Made by a program: the position numbers and the translations under genes. The notes beneath the pieces are model-generated. The model saw nothing but the letters and a program-made list of their open reading frames with translations. It did not search any database and was not told where the DNA came from. From Candidatus Saccharimonadota bacterium (GTDB taxonomy: Bacteria > Patescibacteriota > Saccharimonadia > Saccharimonadales > UBA4665), in NCBI GenBank assembly GCA_027365775.1, contig DAHXLX010000006.1:1-33669 (forward strand): a DNA stretch of 33,669 nucleotides, read 5' to 3'. Each line of letters opens with the position of its first letter. Position 1 is the first letter of the stretch. Below are positions 31,239 through 33,669 of the stretch, piece by piece.

Positions 31239-31545
31239 AGTATCTCTCCTTTAACTTATTATTTATAATAATATTTGTATAACGTTTTACCATGAAGCCT
31301 ATTGGCACTTAACCTGCCCGTGCAGTTCGAGAACCGATGATGATGATAGTCAACTGCCTACCTGCACCTGTTGTGCCGGCCATTCTTGATCTTGCAACCG
31401 AGTTTTGAGTAATTTAAAACCGATCGCTACCTTTTATGGATAACGTCACCAATCTTGTCAAGTCAACACACGACGGATGGTGCTAAAATATCAGTGCTCA
31501 TATTGACCACTACTGAGTGGCATGAATCAATACTAGTCATACTAA
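31239..31545. other. Intergenic region, nothing recognised
   Basis: 307 bases between the divergent PASTA-like gene and the frameshifted membrane gene. It is AT-rich next to the PASTA-like gene (31255-31285), where its promoter should lie. No tRNA, hairpin or convincing short gene is seen; the frame at 31455-31679 overlaps the next gene and has no ribosome site. Confidence 0.35.
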
Positions 31546-31876
31546 ATGAGTGCAGTACGCTTCTCCTCAGACCGAGATATCAGGTTCCTGTTGTGGTGTC
31601 AGCTGATATTGACTTCCCTGCTAATTATAGCCGCCGCAATTGCCTATTTGTTGTTTACGTCTCACTTCGACTTCGCTAGCAGAAAACAAACCTACAATAA
31701 GCTAGGATTAATATTGCCCATCCTGGCGACTGTCGGCGTTGTCTTGTCCTAATATCTTGACGCGCTGGGCTCGACGAGTATCGTCCTTACAGCGCTTTAT
31801 AAGCCTTACCAATGTATTGCTGTTCGTCGCTTTATTCTGCTTGGCGCTTATTCAATTCTTCTTGGAAATCAACTAG
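31546..31876 (+). pseudogene. Small three-helix membrane protein, split by a one-base frameshift
   Basis: The first 68 codons from the ATG at 31546 encode two membrane helices (about 15-40 and 53-68) joined by a basic loop, and end at TAA (31750-31752). Directly downstream in the next frame (31751-31876) the reading continues as ILTRWARRVSSLQRFISL followed by a third helix NVLLFVALFCLALIQFF and a TAG. Removing one A from TAATATC at the junction would join them as VVLSYILTRWARR, which gives a plausible small integral membrane protein of ~108 residues. This may be a recent mutation, an assembly error, or less likely a recoding site. The family is not recognised. Confidence 0.55.
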
Positions 31877-32007
31877 ACCGACTGCCCCACGCTAAAAAAT
31901 CGCCAAGCATTCATGTCACGCGCCGCTTAACATAGACACACTGTTTCGTTCACTAGGCAGCAATATATAACTAAATAAGCGGCGACTATACCCTCAAAGC
32001 AAGTAAT

Positions 32008-32016
32008 TGATATAAT
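32008..32016 (+). promoter_or_regulatory. Extended -10 promoter element (TGATATAAT)
   Basis: Same 9-mer as before the GT2 gene, here ending 7 nt before the ATG at 32024, so transcription should start at the ATG itself. No ribosome site and no -35 are visible. Confidence 0.6.
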
Positions 32017-32023
32017 TACAACT

Positions 32024-32362
32024 ATGGACAGTATCTCCAAGAAAGTAACCAAGCGGTGGAAGATAGCTTTCTGGATTACCTTAGTCCTTTTTGTTGGGGT
32101 TTCCATAATTTCTTCGGTGAAAACCAATACGATTAATAACCTACAGAGCCAAGTTAGCCAGCTACAAAGCCAAAACAGCCAATTAATAGATAAATACAAT
32201 AAGCTAGTTAATGAATATAATTCGCTTACAAGTAGTAACGCTCAGGCAAGACAAAAATGTATCAGTAACGCCGAAAGTTTAGGAGCGCTTGACCCATTAG
32301 TATGGGGCAATAATGTACAGGCGGAAGTAAATGGCTGCCAAGCTGAATACCCTACTAATTAG
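32024..32362 (+). CDS. Small single-pass membrane protein with coiled coil
   Basis: 112 residues: a basic N-terminus (KKVTKRWK), one membrane helix (about 14-31), a Gln/Asn/Leu coiled coil with clean heptads (about 36-70, INNLQSQVSQLQSQNSQL), then a short C-terminal part with two Cys (79 and 104) that could form a disulfide outside. No family recognised. A good terminator follows 44 nt after the stop and an extended -10 box precedes the start, so it is a self-contained transcription unit with a predicted leaderless mRNA. Confidence 0.75.
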   Translation: MDSISKKVTKRWKIAFWITLVLFVGVSIISSVKTNTINNLQSQVSQLQSQNSQLIDKYNKLVNEYNSLTSSNAQARQKCISNAESLGALDPLVWGNNVQAEVNGCQAEYPTN

Positions 32363-32405
32363 TTTGCAGCCCTCGCTATAAAGAGTTAATATACTAGACA
32401 TACAA

Positions 32406-32438
32406 AGCCTTTGAGTGCTACAGCTCAGGGGCTTTTTT
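32406..32438 (+). terminator. Rho-independent terminator
   Basis: A 10-bp stem, AGCCTTTGAG with CTCAGGGGCT (two T-G pairs), an 8-nt loop TGCTACAG and the run TTTTTTG directly after. It ends the transcript of the coiled-coil protein at 32024 and separates it from the tRNA gene that starts at 32461. Confidence 0.85.
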
Positions 32439-32460
32439 GTTTTTTAAAAATGGTAAGCAT

Positions 32461-32535
32461 GGGGCAATCGTATAGCGATTATTATAGGTACTTGCGAAGT
32501 ACAAGAGCGGAGTTTAACTCTCCGTTGCTCCACCA
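32461..32535 (+). tRNA. tRNA-Arg(GCG)-like gene with encoded CCA
   Basis: 75 bases fold into a cloverleaf. Acceptor stem GGGGCAA (32461-32467) pairs with TTGCTCC (32525-32531, one G-T pair), followed by discriminator A and CCA. The D arm is weak (GTA/TAT, loop TAGCGATTAT). The anticodon stem GGTAC/GTACA has four pairs plus a G-A mismatch at the top, and the loop TTGCGAA gives anticodon GCG (codons CGC/CGU, Arg). The variable loop has four bases and the T arm is CGGAG/CTCCG with loop TTTAACT. Unusually, the position normally G19 is A and C56 is T, so the D-loop/T-loop tertiary pair would be A-U. The amino-acid identity is read from the anticodon only. Confidence 0.72.
32487..32500 (+). repeat. 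14-nt direct repeat, copy 1 (tRNA anticodon arm)
   Basis: GGTACTTGCGAAGT spans the 5' anticodon stem, the whole loop and the start of the 3' stem of the tRNA. An identical copy lies 83 bases downstream at 32570. It is the kind of segment used as an integrase attachment core, though no integrase is present. Confidence 0.6.
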
Positions 32536-32543
32536 ACATTATA

Positions 32544-32569
32544 AAGAGAGCCGAAAAAGCGGCTCTCTT
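32544..32569 (+). terminator. Perfect 10-bp hairpin after the tRNA, likely terminator
   Basis: AAGAGAGCCG-AAAAAG-CGGCTCTCTT forms a flawless 10-bp stem with a 6-nt loop, 8 nt after the tRNA CCA. The T-run is short (only the end of the stem), so it may terminate weakly or act as a processing signal for the tRNA precursor. Confidence 0.5.
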
Positions 32570-32602
32570 GGTACTTGCGAAGTGACTATACTATAGCACT
32601 TC
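32570..32602. repeat. Second anticodon-arm copy fused to a long inverted repeat
   Basis: GGTACTTGCGAAGT (32570-32583) repeats the tRNA anticodon arm exactly. Its end runs into an inverted repeat: GAAGTG-a-CTATA (32579-32590), one central C, then TATAGCACTTC (32592-32602), 11 pairs with one bulged A. Such an arrangement fits a recombination site or the outer end of a mobile element. Its partner site is not in the window. Confidence 0.5.
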
Positions 32603-32639
32603 CTAATTTAGGACGTCCACTAATCATGCGGACGATATA

Positions 32640-33540
32640 TTCAAGATGTCTGAATATACTTGTCATACTAGGAACTATTACACCTTGACTTCTGTACTCC
32701 AAAGGAGTATACTTATAGGTAAGATGAGGTATACTAAGAAGCAATTTGAAGCTGAATATCCTAATGATGATGCTTGTCTCGAAGCTATCTTTCAGGACAG
32801 GTTTGGACATGTTAAGTTTTGTCCCTCTTGCGGAGCTGAGACTAAGTTTTACCGTGTTCGTGGTCGTCAGTGTTATGCCTGTAAATGGTGTTCTTACCAG
32901 CTATTCCCTCTAGCTAATACAATATTTAGAAAAACTACTACTCCACTAACTGATTGGTTCTATGCTATCTATATGTTTTCTACCCATAAGAATGGAGTAT
33001 CGGCTAAAACACTAGAACGTGAACTAGGAGTAACCTATAAAACTGCTTGGAGAATGTGTAAGCAAATAAGACTGCTCATGCAACAAGAGAATGAGAAGCT
33101 ATCGGGTGAAGTTGAGTTAGATGAAACATATATTGGTGGACGACATAAACAAAGTATGAAGTTTGATAAAAAGAACCTGTTTTTGGCATTGTTGAGCGAG
33201 GCGGTAGAGTAAAAGCTCAGCATGTTAGAAGTACTGGGGCTAGAGTACTGCTGCCAATTATTGAAGCTAACCTAGAGCTTAATAGCATAGTCAACAGTGA
33301 TGAATATAGGGCTTATAGTTCTTTAACTATACGAGGTTACACTCATACTACGGTTAATCACTCAACACTAGAGTATGTTAGGGGCAATGCTCATACTAAT
33401 ACTATTGAAGGCTTTTGGTCTCAACTGAAGCGTTCGATTGATGGTACTTACCACGCTGTTTCGCCGAAGTACTTACAGTCCTATGTTGACGAGTTCGTTT
33501 TCCGTTATAACTTTCGGGGTGTAGCTGTGGGTCGACCGCC
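32640..33540 (+). mobile_element. Remnant of an IS1595-family insertion sequence
   Basis: The transposase and its AT-rich flanks mark an insertion sequence remnant. The right end is missing: family-like coding stops near 33515 and unrelated sequence with the tail of a minus-strand gene follows. Without the right terminal repeat the left end cannot be fixed; it lies between the inverted repeat at 32579 and the hairpin at 32695. Boundaries are approximate. Confidence 0.6.
32695..32709 (+). promoter_or_regulatory. Hairpin upstream of the transposase start
   Basis: TACTCC-AAA-GGAGTA is a 6-bp hairpin whose 3' arm contains GGAG, 16 nt before the transposase ATG. It may form part of the element's left end or mask a ribosome-binding sequence; the GGAG is rather far from the ATG to be the main site. 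Confidence 0.4.
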
Positions 33541-33562
33541 TCCAGGACGGCTATTCTTTTGA
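32724..33562 (+). pseudogene. IS1595/ISXO2-type transposase, frameshifted and 3'-truncated
   Basis: From the ATG at 32724 the N-terminus carries a zinc ribbon (CPSCGAET, then CYACKWCSYQLFP) and the helix TFEREL-like region, then the first DDE part SGEVELDETYIGG with its Asp/Glu. At about 33170-33176 the frame must shift by -1: the 0 frame stops at 33212, whereas the -1 frame continues as VFGIVERGGRVKAQHV, then VNSDEYRAY (second Asp) and NAHTNTIEGFWSQLKRSI (third catalytic region). The run TAAAAAG (33167-33173) at the junction could slip, but a mutation is simpler. After FRYNFRG the protein departs from the family C-terminus and stops at TGA (33560), so the 3' end has been lost. Codon use is more AT-rich than neighbours. 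Confidence 0.85.
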
Positions 33563-33669
33563 CCGGTTAAGCTCAGCCATGGCTTTGCCCAGCATTTTAT
33601 ATAGCTGTTCGTTTTCCTTACCAAGCCGGTTATTATCCAGAATAAAATTACGATCATTATCTACAATAC
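33551..33669 (-). CDS. C-terminal end of an unknown gene (runs off window)
   Basis: The minus strand is open from the window edge to a TAG at 33551-33553. It reads as a charged, helical, leucine-zipper-like tail of ~38 residues (NRLGKENEQLYKMLGKAMAEL in pieces, ending NRSKE). It overlaps the last 12 bases of the transposase remnant, so its stop lies at or next to the junction with the broken element. The protein may have been truncated by the insertion. No family can be named from this end. Confidence 0.55.
   Translation of the reverse strand, partial: IVDNDRNFILDNNRLGKENEQLYKMLGKAMAELNRSKE

Noticed and set aside
31927-32199. Minus-strand frame opposite the coiled-coil membrane protein
   Set aside because: It is a hydrophobic shadow of the gene at 32024, which has its own promoter and terminator.
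32544-32569. CRISPR-like or integron attC site suggested by clustered hairpins and short repeats
   Set aside because: There are only two copies of one 14-mer and no regular spacers, and the first hairpins are explained by the tRNA cloverleaf.

Overview
The window reads as a chromosomal piece of a streamlined bacterium of the Patescibacteria/CPR type, most likely Saccharibacteria (TM7)-like. This is inferred from gene content and style. Genes are densely packed with many stop/start overlaps. UGA acts as a normal stop, which argues against the recoded Gracilibacteria/SR1 lineages. Small secreted proteins of unknown function are frequent. A cell-wall and translation block (murF-like, ddl, leuS, rpmF, nusB, Nudix, rnc, rpsP, KH protein, trmD, LCP) sits on one strand. 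No rRNA or CRISPR array is visible. One tRNA gene is present near the right end.

Left part (1-11.7 kb): a two-component system (partial sensor kinase plus OmpR-type regulator), a 56-residue KGG stress mini-protein, a DHA2 drug exporter with a membrane-anchored Mtb12-like partner, a DMT-family transporter, and a poorly coding stretch (4.5-5.2 kb). These are followed by surface and envelope genes: a secreted clan GH-A glycoside hydrolase, a coiled-coil membrane protein, a GT2 and a GT-C glycosyltransferase, a ricin-lectin plus CHAP peptidoglycan hydrolase, and a small membrane protein.

Middle (11.7-18.4 kb): a tightly overlapping efflux operon (MarR regulator, DHA2 exporter, DrrA-like ATPase, DrrB-like permease) converges on a nickel superoxide dismutase operon (sodN and its S26-type maturation protease). 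An unknown protein and an LCP-family cell-wall ligase follow.

Housekeeping run (18.5-29.4 kb, minus strand): trmD, KH protein, rpsP, rnc, Nudix, nusB, rpmF, leuS, ddl, a membrane-anchored MurF-like ligase, an alpha/beta hydrolase and two unknown proteins. The standout is a LeuRS carrying a complete Nudix domain inside its editing domain.

Right end (29.5-33.7 kb) looks accessory and decaying. It holds a secreted cohesin-like protein sharing its juxtamembrane module with the glycoside hydrolase, a secreted protein with a PASTA-like tail, a frameshifted small membrane protein, a coiled-coil membrane protein with a terminator, and a tRNA-Arg(GCG)-like gene. A 14-nt piece of the tRNA anticodon arm is repeated just downstream. 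Last come a frameshifted, 3'-truncated IS1595/ISXO2-type transposase and the end of another gene. Several genes have a -10 box so close to the start codon that leaderless transcripts are likely, and three convergent gene pairs interlock through a shared 4-nt stop motif.
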